From positions 124,001-188,000 of the forward strand of contig JAQYDN010000001.1 of the NCBI GenBank assembly GCA_028724185.1: DNA of 64,000 nt. The letters run 5' to 3'. Of the stretch, positions 9,565 to 18,798 are shown piece after piece (position 1 is the first letter of the stretch; every line of letters begins with the position of its first letter). Below the pieces are notes generated by a model, which did not search any database, was not told the origin of the DNA, and worked only from the letters and a program-made list of their open reading frames with translations. Source of the stretch: Bacillota bacterium (lineage in GTDB: Bacteria; Bacillota; Clostridia; Tissierellales; Peptoniphilaceae). A program made the translations under genes and the position numbers.

Positions 9565-10066
9565 AAAAGAGCGCCTCGACGCCCTACAAAACCACCTCTC
9601 CAAAGCGGAAAAGCCGGTCTCGGGAGAGGAACTCGCAAAGATGTTCGACGTCTCCAGACAGGTCATCGTCCAGGATATCAGCCTACTACGCGCCAAAAAT
9701 GTGCCGATTCTCTCGACCAACCGGGGTTATTATATGGAGAGTGCACCCGGCTTTCGCAGGGTCTTTAAATGTAAGCATCGAGACGATCAGATCATCGAAG
9801 AACTGAACACCATCGTCGATTTGGGCGCCGTCGTCGAAGACGTCTATGTCGAACACCGCATCTACGGAAAAATCTCCGCCACCATGAACGTCAAATCGCG
9901 CAAAGACGTCCAAAACTTTATGAACAACATCTACGACAGCGTCAGCACGCCACTTAAAAACATTACCAACGGCTATCACTTTCACACCGTCCTCGCCGAG
10001 GATGAGGAAACCTTGGACGACGTGCAAGACATGTTGAATCAAAAGGGCTTTTTAGTCAATCAATGA
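9551..10066 (+). CDS. niaR: NiaR-type transcriptional regulator (HTH_11 plus 3H domain)
   Basis: GEELAKMFDVSRQVIVQDISLLRA HTH; EDVYVEHRIYGKISA and GYHFHTV histidines of 3H domain; co-transcribed with nad genes. Confidence 0.9.
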   Translation: MTQTKKERLDALQNHLSKAEKPVSGEELAKMFDVSRQVIVQDISLLRAKNVPILSTNRGYYMESAPGFRRVFKCKHRDDQIIEELNTIVDLGAVVEDVYVEHRIYGKISATMNVKSRKDVQNFMNNIYDSVSTPLKNITNGYHFHTVLAEDEETLDDVQDMLNQKGFLVNQ

Positions 10067-10083
10067 GCCCACGGGAGGAAACT

Positions 10084-10887
10084 ATGAATAAAATTGCAGT
10101 CATCGGTTACGGTGCCCTCGGAAAAATCTTAACGTCGGCCATCGTGGAAAAATTATCCGATTCTTACGAATTAAAGGGAATCTTCGATACGGCCTTGGAA
10201 GGCGAATCCGTCGAAATCGGGAATAAGAACGTTCCGCTCTACCCGTCCTTCGACGCCGTGCTCGCCGACGACACGGACATCGTCGTCGAAATCGCGGGCG
10301 TCGGCGCCGTCAAAGATTACATCACACAACTGCTCGAGGCGAACAAGGACGTCGTCATCACATCCGTCGGCGCCCTCGCGGACGATGCGCTCTACGCGTC
10401 GATTCGCCGCGCCGCCGAGGCCTCAAAGGCCAAGGTTCACATCACATCGGGCGCAATCGGCGGGTTCGATCTTATGCGCACCCTGTATCTTATGGGCGAA
10501 GCGACGAGCGACATTCAAAGTACCAAAGCCCCGAAGAGCTTAAACGGCGCCCCCTACTTGGAGGGGAAGGACTTGCCGGTCGACGAAAAAATCGTCGCCT
10601 TCGAAGGAAATGCCCGCGAAGCCATCGCGGGTTTCCCAAAAAACACCAATGTCTCCGTCGCGACGGGCATCGTCACCTCCGGCGTCGATAAGACGGGCGT
10701 CCGCCTCGTGAGCGATCCCGAAAGCAAAGGCAACACCCATCGCGTGACCGTCGAAAACGACCGCGCGAAAGCCGTCGTTGAAATTACATCGAAGCCCGAC
10801 CCGACCAATCCGAAGTCGAGCATCACCGCCGCTTGGAGCGTCGTGGCTCTCTTGGAAAACTTAGCATCTCCGATTCAATTCTTTTAA
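10084..10887 (+). CDS. nadX: L-aspartate dehydrogenase
   Basis: KIAVIGYGALGKIL Rossmann start, SGAIGGFD; last gene of nad operon, in the position usually held by nadB. Confidence 0.85.
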   Translation: MNKIAVIGYGALGKILTSAIVEKLSDSYELKGIFDTALEGESVEIGNKNVPLYPSFDAVLADDTDIVVEIAGVGAVKDYITQLLEANKDVVITSVGALADDALYASIRRAAEASKAKVHITSGAIGGFDLMRTLYLMGEATSDIQSTKAPKSLNGAPYLEGKDLPVDEKIVAFEGNAREAIAGFPKNTNVSVATGIVTSGVDKTGVRLVSDPESKGNTHRVTVENDRAKAVVEITSKPDPTNPKSSITAAWSVVALLENLASPIQFF

Positions 10888-10900
10888 TACACCTTACTCG

Positions 10901-10932
10901 AAAGAGGGCGTCGACGGCGACGTCCTCTTTTG
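10901..10932 (+). terminator. Terminator of nad operon
   Basis: AAAGAGGGCGTCG...CGACGTCCTCTTTT. Confidence 0.7.
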
Positions 10933-11016
10933 CCGTCGCGTGCTTTACAATTTAATTGTTGATTCTTCGCCACTTTTGCCTTATCCTATACCTATCACTT
11001 GGAAGGGAGACATACG

Positions 11017-11982
11017 GTGACTGATATAGCAAAAGACATTATAAACGGATACGCCATCACTCAAAAAGAGGCGCTCGCACTCTACGACAAAGATCTCGAT
11101 ACCTTGATGGGCGATGCCGAGCGCATTCGAAAGGCCCGTTGCGGCGACGCCTTCGATCTATGTACGATCGTCAACGGGAAAAACGGGCACTGCTCGGAAA
11201 ACTGCGCCTTCTGCGCGCAAGCCACCTCGAGCCGCGCGGCGGTCGAAGTCCACGCGCTTCTCGATCAAGACACCGTGCTCGAACATGCGAAGCGCGCGGA
11301 GAAGGCGGGCATCTACCGCTACTCCGTCGTCGCCGTCGGCCGCCGCCTGTCGAAAGACGAGGTCGATCAAGTCGCCTCGATCTTTCGCGCCCTCAAGAAA
11401 GAAACGCGCCTCCACCTCTGTCTGTCGGGCGGGCTCTTGAATAAGGAGGACCTGTCCCTCCTAAAAGAGGCGGGACTCGAACGACTGCACAACAACTTGG
11501 AGACCTCCCGCGCCTACTTCCCCGCGCTCTGCACGACGCACAGCTACGACGAAAAAATTCGGACGATTCGCGCGGCGCAGGCTCTCGACATCGAGGTCTG
11601 CTCCGGCGGCATCATCGGCGTCGGTGAGGGCCGACGCGACCGCGTCGATCTCGCCCTCGCGTTGAGAGATCTGGACGTTCAGTCGGTGCCCCTCAATATT
11701 CTCCACGCGATCGAGAAAACGCCCCTCGCCCATACGCCTCCTCTCGCCGAAGAAGAAATCCTGCGCACCTTCGCGGTCTTTCGCCACATTCTTCCGGGAG
11801 CCTTTATTCGCCTCGCGGGCGGGCGCAAAAACCTCACAGGTGATGGCGAACGCGCCCTATATGCCGGCGCAAACGCCGCGATTACGGGCGATTTTTTAAA
11901 CACATGCGGCGCCGAGGAAGCTTCCGACCGCGCGATGGCTCATCGCCTGGGATTCAGGATCGAACCCACGGCTCTATCTTAA
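11017..11982 (+). CDS. bioB: Biotin synthase (radical SAM)
   Basis: GHCSENCAFCAQ CxxxCxxC motif, NNLETS, SGGIIGVGE; GTG start after AAGGGAG. Confidence 0.93.
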   Translation: MTDIAKDIINGYAITQKEALALYDKDLDTLMGDAERIRKARCGDAFDLCTIVNGKNGHCSENCAFCAQATSSRAAVEVHALLDQDTVLEHAKRAEKAGIYRYSVVAVGRRLSKDEVDQVASIFRALKKETRLHLCLSGGLLNKEDLSLLKEAGLERLHNNLETSRAYFPALCTTHSYDEKIRTIRAAQALDIEVCSGGIIGVGEGRRDRVDLALALRDLDVQSVPLNILHAIEKTPLAHTPPLAEEEILRTFAVFRHILPGAFIRLAGGRKNLTGDGERALYAGANAAITGDFLNTCGAEEASDRAMAHRLGFRIEPTALS

Positions 11983-11994
11983 ATATAAACGCGG

Positions 11995-12022
11995 AAAAAG
12001 ACGGCGCGCGCCGTCTTTTTTT
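11995..12022 (+). terminator. Terminator of bioB
   Basis: AAAAAGACGGCGCGCGCCGTCTTTTTTT. Confidence 0.9.
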
Positions 12023-12030
12023 ACGTCTAT

Positions 12031-13344
12031 CTATGCGTTGCGAGTATTGTTAAACGGTATCGAAAAGCGAATGCGCGTCCCCGACGCATCGCTCGCCACG
12101 CGCATCGTGCCGCGATGTATCTCGCAAATCTGCTTTGAAATTAAAAGCCCCAGGCCGTGCACATGGACATTCGACGTATCGGAGGTCTCGAGGCGATCTA
12201 AAACCTCCCTCGAGATGCCCTCTCCCTCGTCTTCGACCGCGACGACGAGCCGGTCTTCTTCCCCCTCCATGCGGACCGATACGCGCCCCCGCGTGTATCG
12301 CAATGCGTTGCGCAACACGTTTTCGATCATGCGGGAAAAGAGATGCGGATCCATCGACACGCGCCGCGCATCCGTCAAGCGATTGTCGAAAGTGATCGCC
12401 CGCTCCGGATGCTCGTTCATGGCATCGACGACTAATTTTCTCACGACGGGAACGGGCGATACCGCCTTAAACTCCCGTGTATTCAAGGTCTCGAGACGCG
12501 TGGTCAAGTTTAAATCCTCGACGATTTTGCTAACCTGCATGACCTGATGTTTCATCGCCTCGATCTTCTCCGGCTCGTCCTCCGCCTCGAGCGACTCGAG
12601 GTTCCAATTTAATTTTGCAAGCGGCGTCCGCACGTCGTGACTCACGCCCCGAATCCACGTCGCCCGGCTTTCGGCGAGCTGCCTGTAACGCGCATTGGCC
12701 TCGTTGACGGAAGCGGCGATTTCCCGCAGCTCGTCGTCTTCTGCGAGGGGTTCGAAGTCCTCGCTGAAGATATCCCGGATCGCCTCTTGGAGGGGAACGA
12801 TCTGCTTTTTGATCGTCCACATCTCGTAGCGATAGATGCAAAAGATGACGACGAAAAATAAGACGACAAAGGCCGCCACGAGTTTCAGATTGACGAGCAG
12901 GTGATCGAAATTATAATAGCTCACGGGAAAGCGATCCAACGATCCCTTGGGGTAGCCAAATACGATGAGCCCCTCGCCCGCGATGTAGGTAAAGACCGGA
13001 TAATCGTTTAGGTAGAATCTCGAAAAACCCGCGACGTCCGTCAGCGTAAAGCGGTCTTTCACCTCCTTCGGTTTTCGAAAGCTCTCGACCACCTCGCCGT
13101 CCCGGTCGAGGTGCATCGCCCAAATCGAGCGTTCCGCGAGGTAGCGCCTGTTTTCGGCGGTAAACAATTCTCTCCCTGCGGCGTGTTTTTCGACGTACTC
13201 GAATACCCTCTCGGGCGCGTCGTAAGTTTCGGGAAGCGCGATATTCACATAAAGGATAAGCCCCACACACGCGAGAAGCGCCGCAAAGAGCAGGCACGCG
13301 ATCAGCAGAACTTTTTTAAGTTTTTTTAAAAAATAGCTGAACAT
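12031..13344 (-). CDS. Sensor histidine kinase
   Basis: Two TM, HAMP-like, GVSHDVRTPLAKL H-box, NVLRNALRYT, GEGIS, GLGLLISKQI. Confidence 0.92.
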   Translation of the reverse strand: MFSYFLKKLKKVLLIACLLFAALLACVGLILYVNIALPETYDAPERVFEYVEKHAAGRELFTAENRRYLAERSIWAMHLDRDGEVVESFRKPKEVKDRFTLTDVAGFSRFYLNDYPVFTYIAGEGLIVFGYPKGSLDRFPVSYYNFDHLLVNLKLVAAFVVLFFVVIFCIYRYEMWTIKKQIVPLQEAIRDIFSEDFEPLAEDDELREIAASVNEANARYRQLAESRATWIRGVSHDVRTPLAKLNWNLESLEAEDEPEKIEAMKHQVMQVSKIVEDLNLTTRLETLNTREFKAVSPVPVVRKLVVDAMNEHPERAITFDNRLTDARRVSMDPHLFSRMIENVLRNALRYTRGRVSVRMEGEEDRLVVAVEDEGEGISREVLDRLETSDTSNVHVHGLGLLISKQICEIHRGTMRVASDASGTRIRFSIPFNNTRNA

Positions 13345-13352
13345 ACGCCGCC

Positions 13353-14048
13353 CTAGTGATCCTTTCCTACGAGTTTATACCCCAGTCCCTTGACGGTGAT
13401 CAGCCGTTTCGGATTCGACGGATCGTCCTCCAGTTTTTCCCGCAGACGATAAATATGCGTCACCAAAGTATTCTCGTAACCGAACGGCTCCTCCCACACT
13501 TCCTCCAGGATTCGGTCGATGGATACGATCTTGCCGAGATTTTCCGCCAGAAGGTCCAAAATTTTAAACTGCTTCGCCGTCAGCGCGATCTCCTCTTCGC
13601 CGCGCACTAAAAGCGCCCTGCTCCGGTCGAAGACGATCCCGTCGAGTACGACTTGATCGACGTATTCGTCGCGATACGATCTCCTCAACACCGCCTGCAC
13701 GCGCCAGAGGAGATCTTCCGCAAGAAACGGCTTGACGATGTAGTCGTCGGCTTCGAATTGAAAGCCCTCGCGCATATCGCTCGTCCCGTCGAGCGCGGAT
13801 AAAATAATCACCGGCACCTTCGATGCCCGCCGAATCTCCCTTAAAAAATCGAGGCCGCTTCCGTCGGGCAACATCAAATCCAGGATAATTAAATCGATCG
13901 CGTGGTTTCGAAACTGAAATTTCGCCTGCGCAAGATTGGACGCCGTATAGATGGTCTCATAGCCGCGAGAGGACAGATAATCGTATAAATGATCGAGCAG
14001 CTCCTTCTCGTCGTCGACGATCAACAGGCGGTCGCGCGTCGTCATCAC
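13353..14048 (-). CDS. OmpR/PhoB-family response regulator
   Basis: LLIVDDEKELL, LDLMLPDGSG, ADDYIVKPF, winged helix VTHIYRLREKLEDDP. Confidence 0.95.
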   Translation of the reverse strand: MMTTRDRLLIVDDEKELLDHLYDYLSSRGYETIYTASNLAQAKFQFRNHAIDLIILDLMLPDGSGLDFLREIRRASKVPVIILSALDGTSDMREGFQFEADDYIVKPFLAEDLLWRVQAVLRRSYRDEYVDQVVLDGIVFDRSRALLVRGEEEIALTAKQFKILDLLAENLGKIVSIDRILEEVWEEPFGYENTLVTHIYRLREKLEDDPSNPKRLITVKGLGYKLVGKDH

Positions 14049-14102
14049 ATCATTCCCCCTTTTACGTCCAGTCTAGCATATTTTTTCGATGCGGCCGCGT
14101 TT

Positions 14103-14135
14103 GTGATCTAAAAGTGATGTCGCCGTTACCTCAAA
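14103..14135. promoter_or_regulatory. 11-bp-phased direct repeats upstream of the response regulator
   Basis: GTGATCTAAAA / GTGATGTCGCC / GTTACCTCAAA in tandem. Confidence 0.5.
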
Positions 14136-14144
14136 GGTATCTCG

Positions 14145-14894
14145 CTACTTTATCGCCTTCGTCGCGATATAGGTCTTAATATTCATCTCGTGAAGCCGCC
14201 CGAACCCGTTCGTATCGTCGTAGATATCGAGCAAGGTAAAGCCCGCTTTCAGCTGACCGCCGATCTGTTCCGCCGTCGTGTGGGAAAACTGCATGCCCGC
14301 TTCCTCTTTAAGCATAAATTCGCGCGCCCTTTCGTCCTTCAACGGGTTAAAGGGCATGGACCAGACGATTTTCCTCTCGTCCTCGTCGACGATATAATTG
14401 ACTTCATTGTTCAGTCCCGCGAGGAAGATGCCGCCTTTTTTGAGCACGCGATACGCCTCGTCGAAGACGGGCTGGACTTCCTCGATATAGCAATTCGAGA
14501 CGGGGTGAAAGACGATGTCGAAGGACTCGTCCTCAAACGGGAGCCGCTTCGTCATATCGCCCTCGATCGCCTCGATCGAATACCCTTCCCGCTCGGCGAC
14601 GATGCACTCGCTTTCTATTTGCTTCGACGCGTAATCGAGCACCGTGCACGTCGCGCCCAGCGCCTGGAAGATCGGCATTTGCTGTCCCCCACCCGAGGCG
14701 AGGCCTAAGATCTTCTTTCCCTCGATATCGCCGAGCCACGCGCGCGGCACCGGGACCGTCGGCGTGAGAAAAACCTCCCATTCGCCTTCGCGCGCCTTGA
14801 GATACATCTCGTGCGACACCGGAGTCCCCCACTCCCATCCGTCTTCGATCCATCGATCGATCGTCTCCTTGTTGATCTCCTGATACGTCTTCAA
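14145..14894 (-). CDS. Class I SAM-dependent methyltransferase
   Basis: KKILGLASGGGQQMPIFQALGATCTVLDYA, EAYRVLKKGGIFLAGL. Confidence 0.85.
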   Translation of the reverse strand: MKTYQEINKETIDRWIEDGWEWGTPVSHEMYLKAREGEWEVFLTPTVPVPRAWLGDIEGKKILGLASGGGQQMPIFQALGATCTVLDYASKQIESECIVAEREGYSIEAIEGDMTKRLPFEDESFDIVFHPVSNCYIEEVQPVFDEAYRVLKKGGIFLAGLNNEVNYIVDEDERKIVWSMPFNPLKDERAREFMLKEEAGMQFSHTTAEQIGGQLKAGFTLLDIYDDTNGFGRLHEMNIKTYIATKAIK

Positions 14895-14984
14895 TATAAC
14901 CTCTTTTCTCTTCTTTCGATATGCGCAATGGGTACATCACCATTTTACACGATGAACGAGGACAGTGCCCGTCTAGATCACCGC

Positions 14985-15028
14985 GTGATGTAAACGTGAG
15001 GTAGATGTCATCGCCGCGTCAGCCCCGC
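14985..15028 (+). promoter_or_regulatory. Four 11-bp-phased direct repeats upstream of ABC operon
   Basis: GTGATGTAAAC / GTGAGGTAGAT / GTCATCGCCGC / GTCAGCCCCGC, followed by -10 TATGAT at 15033. Confidence 0.5.
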
Positions 15029-15074
15029 GCCGTATGATGAGTATATCCCTTGATACGCATAAAGGAGGTCTATC

Positions 15075-16013
15075 TTGAATACTATTTTAAGCATACAACA
15101 TGTAAAAAAATCCTACCGCGGACGATACGTCCTCGACATCGACCGGTTGGACATCCCCGAGGGCGCGATTTACGGGCTCATCGGTCCTAACGGCGCCGGC
15201 AAAACCACGCTGATGAAGGCGATCCTGGGCTTAATCGAGCGGGACGGCGGCGACATTCAGGTCTTCGGCGAGGCACTGACGCCGCAGAACCAAAAAGAAC
15301 TCAACCGCCGCATGGGGTCGCTCATCGAAAATCCGTCGTTTTACGACCACTTGACGGGATACGAAAACATGGACATCATCAGCCGCATGAAGGGCGCGGA
15401 CCCTCACGATGTGATGTCCCTTCTTGCGGCCGTCGGACTCGAAGAGGCGGCACACGAGAAGGCAAAGGAATACTCCCTCGGCATGAAACAACGCCTCGGC
15501 ATCGCCATCGCCCTCATCGGCAAGCCGAATCTCCTCGTCCTCGACGAGCCCATCAACGGGCTCGATCCCTACGGCATCGAAGAAATGCGGCACTTTTTTC
15601 AACGCATCGTCGCAGAGAGCGACACGAGCATCCTCATTTCCTCCCATATTTTAGATGAAATCGAAAAGATCGCGACCCATATCGCCATCCTCGAGGAGGG
15701 CCGCCTCACCTACGACGGCACCCTCGACGATTACAGACAGCTGCATCCTCCGTTTATAACAATGGCGACTTCGGACAACAACAAGGCGATGCAGCTGTTA
15801 AACCGCCCCTTCGAAGAGACGGTAGGCGGTGAACTCGTCCTCGGCAATTGCTCGAAGAAGTCCGTCGCCTCCATCGTCCGAACGCTCGCACCACACGTCG
15901 ACATCTACCGCGTTCAGGAGGAAAAAGAGAGCCTCGAGACACTCTTTATAAGAGAAAACCGCGCATCGAAAGGAGGTCGTGACAATGAAAAATCTCGAAG
16001 CCGCCAAAAATAA
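15075..16013 (+). CDS. ABC transporter ATP-binding protein (bacitracin/lantibiotic-export type)
   Basis: GPNGAGKTTLMKAILGL, YSLGMKQRLGIAIAL, LLVLDEPINGLDP. Confidence 0.93.
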   Translation: MNTILSIQHVKKSYRGRYVLDIDRLDIPEGAIYGLIGPNGAGKTTLMKAILGLIERDGGDIQVFGEALTPQNQKELNRRMGSLIENPSFYDHLTGYENMDIISRMKGADPHDVMSLLAAVGLEEAAHEKAKEYSLGMKQRLGIAIALIGKPNLLVLDEPINGLDPYGIEEMRHFFQRIVAESDTSILISSHILDEIEKIATHIAILEEGRLTYDGTLDDYRQLHPPFITMATSDNNKAMQLLNRPFEETVGGELVLGNCSKKSVASIVRTLAPHVDIYRVQEEKESLETLFIRENRASKGGRDNEKSRSRQK

Positions 16014-16731
16014 ATATCTCGGCACCCGCTTTTTATTCACGATCATGGCGATCATCCACATCGCGGGCGTCTTTATCAACACGACCGCCAAGGATTCGAC
16101 CTACCCGCTTTACGCCGTCCTCGACACGTACTTCTTTTTACAGACGATCTTCGACGCCGTTCTGATCGCGGCCATCGTAAAAAAAGTCGTTGAAATCGAA
16201 GAACGACACGACATGTGGCAACTTCAACAAAGCTTGGGACTGGACGTCTCCGCGATTCTCTCCGCGAAACTTAAGCACCTCGCGGCGAACTTCCTCCTCG
16301 TCCAGCTCTTCGAGTGGATCCTCCTCATCGCCATCGCCTCCCGCTCGCCAAACTTTATGTTCTACGACGACACGCTCCTTCGAATCGCTTTATCATTTGT
16401 AAGCGTCTACATCATCCACCTGACGATGGCGGCCCTTTTCCTTTGGATCGAAGTTCGCGTTAAAAAAATCTACTTTACCTTATTCTTCTCCATCATCGGC
16501 ACGCTAACGGGCATCGTCTGCATGCTCACATCGAGAATCCTCTCCTTTATAAATCCCTTTGCCTGGACCACGACGCTGATGAATATATCCTACGTCCGCG
16601 ACCGCGATACCTTCGTCCAGGTACTCAATCCCCTAAACCCCGTTCCCCTCTTCCTCGGCGCGATCGTCCTGAGCATTCTGATCCTATCGCTCAAACACAC
16701 GCACCGCGTCGTCTTGGAAAGAGAAGCGTAG
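15985..16731 (+). CDS. ABC-2 type permease
   Basis: Six predicted TM segments; overlaps the ATPase gene. Confidence 0.8.
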   Translation: MKNLEAAKNKYLGTRFLFTIMAIIHIAGVFINTTAKDSTYPLYAVLDTYFFLQTIFDAVLIAAIVKKVVEIEERHDMWQLQQSLGLDVSAILSAKLKHLAANFLLVQLFEWILLIAIASRSPNFMFYDDTLLRIALSFVSVYIIHLTMAALFLWIEVRVKKIYFTLFFSIIGTLTGIVCMLTSRILSFINPFAWTTTLMNISYVRDRDTFVQVLNPLNPVPLFLGAIVLSILILSLKHTHRVVLEREA

Positions 16732-16741
16732 GAGGTGCGCC

Positions 16742-17467
16742 ATGTTAAATATACTCAAACTCGAACTTAAAAAAGTAAAACTTCCCAACTTACTCGGAAT
16801 CGTCCTCGTGATCCCCTTACTCGCGAATATCTTCGGCCTCGTGAATTACCTCAATAACCGGGCCATGCTCTCGCACGGGTGGAAAAGTCTGTGGACACAG
16901 GTATCGCTGTTTTACTTTTCGTTCTTTATCATTCCCTTGATCGCCCTCGTCGTCGCGACACTTTGGGCACCCGAACATAAGGCGGGGCTCGACCTCATCC
17001 GAACGTCGCCCGTTCGAAACAAGCGCTTTATCGCCGCGAAATCGCTCCTCGCACTCGCCGTCGTCGCCGCGACACAACTTTACTTTCTCCTCTGCTTTTA
17101 TCTCGGCGGAAAATTCGTCTGCCGCTTCGGCGCCTTCGACCTCTCCATCTTCTACTACTATATCGCCTTGAGCACGCTCTTCAGCCTCCCCTTTATCGCG
17201 ATCTTTACCGCCGTCGCCGTACGCATCCGCTCCCTCGGCGTCGTAACCCTCTTGTCGACTTTGGCATCCTTTCTGGGGTTTTTATCGTCGGCACAAGATA
17301 TCGTCCCGCTCTTCGGAAAAGCCTCGGGACTGAGCTTCCTCGCCCTTCAAATGAACCGATTCGAACGGTTGGCGCCGCCTGAAGTCCTTCCCCTCGTCGC
17401 CTTCGCTCTCTTGGAAATCGTCCTGTTTTACGCCTACGCCGTAAGACGCCTTCGATACGACGCCTAA
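16742..17467 (+). CDS. ABC-2 type permease
   Basis: Hydrophobic 241-aa protein, start KLELKKVKLPNLLGI; third gene of ABC operon. Confidence 0.8.
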   Translation: MLNILKLELKKVKLPNLLGIVLVIPLLANIFGLVNYLNNRAMLSHGWKSLWTQVSLFYFSFFIIPLIALVVATLWAPEHKAGLDLIRTSPVRNKRFIAAKSLLALAVVAATQLYFLLCFYLGGKFVCRFGAFDLSIFYYYIALSTLFSLPFIAIFTAVAVRIRSLGVVTLLSTLASFLGFLSSAQDIVPLFGKASGLSFLALQMNRFERLAPPEVLPLVAFALLEIVLFYAYAVRRLRYDA

Positions 17468-17559
17468 AGGCGGCGATCGCGAATGCCTTCTAGATAGCGC
17501 GACGCCGCATTTTCTCAATCTAAGGCGGAGATGTGAAACGTTCATTTTTTTATAAACCT

Positions 17560-17589
17560 AAAAAGGAGATGCGCGCGCATCTCCTTTTT
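17560..17589. terminator. Perfect palindromic (bidirectional) terminator
   Basis: AAAAAGGAGATGCGCGCGCATCTCCTTTTT. Confidence 0.85.
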
Positions 17590-17609
17590 AAGTTCTTCCG
17601 ATCATTTCG

Positions 17610-18039
17610 CTATATTCTTCGAATCAACTCGATCGTCGGCCTGTCCAATATGCGTTTCAACGACGCGTGATAAATCGAAAAGTTTACGGCAAAAATGATC
17701 AGCGAAAACGCGAAGAACAAGCGGTAATCAAAATAATCGTCCGCCCCCCTGGTCGAAGGCCTTGACGATAAACGACTCGTCATTTTTTACCATCGTAATG
17801 ATCACGCGGACGTCCTTTTGCTTCCCCCGTTCAATCAAGTGGTAGCCGTCCTTATCCGGAAGGTTGATGTCCAAGAGGGCGAGGTCGCAGCCGATGTCGA
17901 GCTTATCCAGCGCGTCGTAATACGACCCCGCCGTCTCCACGCCGTATCCGCCGCGCTCGAGATACGTCCGCATCTGCGAGGCGAGCTCCCGATGGTCTTC
18001 GATGATCAGTATTTTCTTCAACATCCACACCCCTTCCAC
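17610..18039 (-). pseudogene. Remnant: response-regulator receiver domain fused (after a 1-nt frameshift) to the C-terminal tail of an ABC permease
   Basis: ORF 17728-18039 gives receiver ...VKAFDQGGGRLF*; removing one G of the G6 run (17744-17749) gives ...VKAFDQGADDYFDYRLFFAFSLIIFAVNFSIYHASLKRILDRPTIELIRRI*. Confidence 0.8.
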
Positions 18040-18085
18040 ACCGTCTGCGAATGGCTTCTACTAATTTGTACCATTGAAATTGCGA

Positions 18086-18119
18086 TAAAAAACACCCCGC
18101 CATAAGAGACGGAGTGTCG
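18086..18119 (-). terminator. Probable terminator of ytr-like operon
   Basis: Minus strand GACACTCCG...CGGGGTGTTTTTT. Confidence 0.5.
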
Positions 18120-18155
18120 ATCGGTCTTAAATTTCCCTTTTTTATCGTGTATTCT

Positions 18156-18798
18156 CTATAGTTCTTTATGTTCGTACGCTTTCAACGCCGCCATGAGCGA
18201 TATCAAGTAAGCGACGACCGTCATCGCGACGAGCAAAAAAATTATAAGATACTCGTTCATCGTCCTCAGACCGCTAAAATTTAGCGTAATATTTAATTTC
18301 GCTATCATGCTCGGCCCCAAGGACGTCCCGAAAATGACGGCCATGAGGATATACCTTCCCGCCCTTAAGCCGAACCGCGTCGTAAGGCCCAAGTACAGCG
18401 ACTCGACGAGCACGTAACAAAACATCGCCGTCAGAAAATCGAACAATCCGAGCGCGCCCAGTCCCTCGATAACGTGAGATTCTATCGCGTAGACGATCGT
18501 GCAATATAAAAAGGCCGCAAGCATCAAGATATATCGCTCGACGACTTGAATCGTCCGGCTGTAACCGATCGTCGTTATAAGCGCTGCGGCCTTCGGATAC
18601 TTCTCTTCCTCTTCATATATCGCGGCAAATAAGATCATGGAGAGCAAAATACTCATCATAGAAAGCGTAAGCGCCGCCGGGATGACGACGCCGTCTCCGA
18701 AAAACGACAAAAACGGCGGCAACACCGCAGCGATCACCATCATACCGAGCCATATTTTTTTTACGATCAGATAATCTTTTCTCATTAAATTAATCATT
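18156..18798 (-). CDS. ABC-2 type permease
   Basis: MINLMRKDYLIVKK start, six hydrophobic segments; downstream of ATPase. Confidence 0.8.

Noticed and set aside
17728-18039. Intact short response regulator
   Set aside because: Receiver ends prematurely in GGGRLF; shifting one base restores GADDY and a permease tail, so it is better explained as a fused pseudogene remnant
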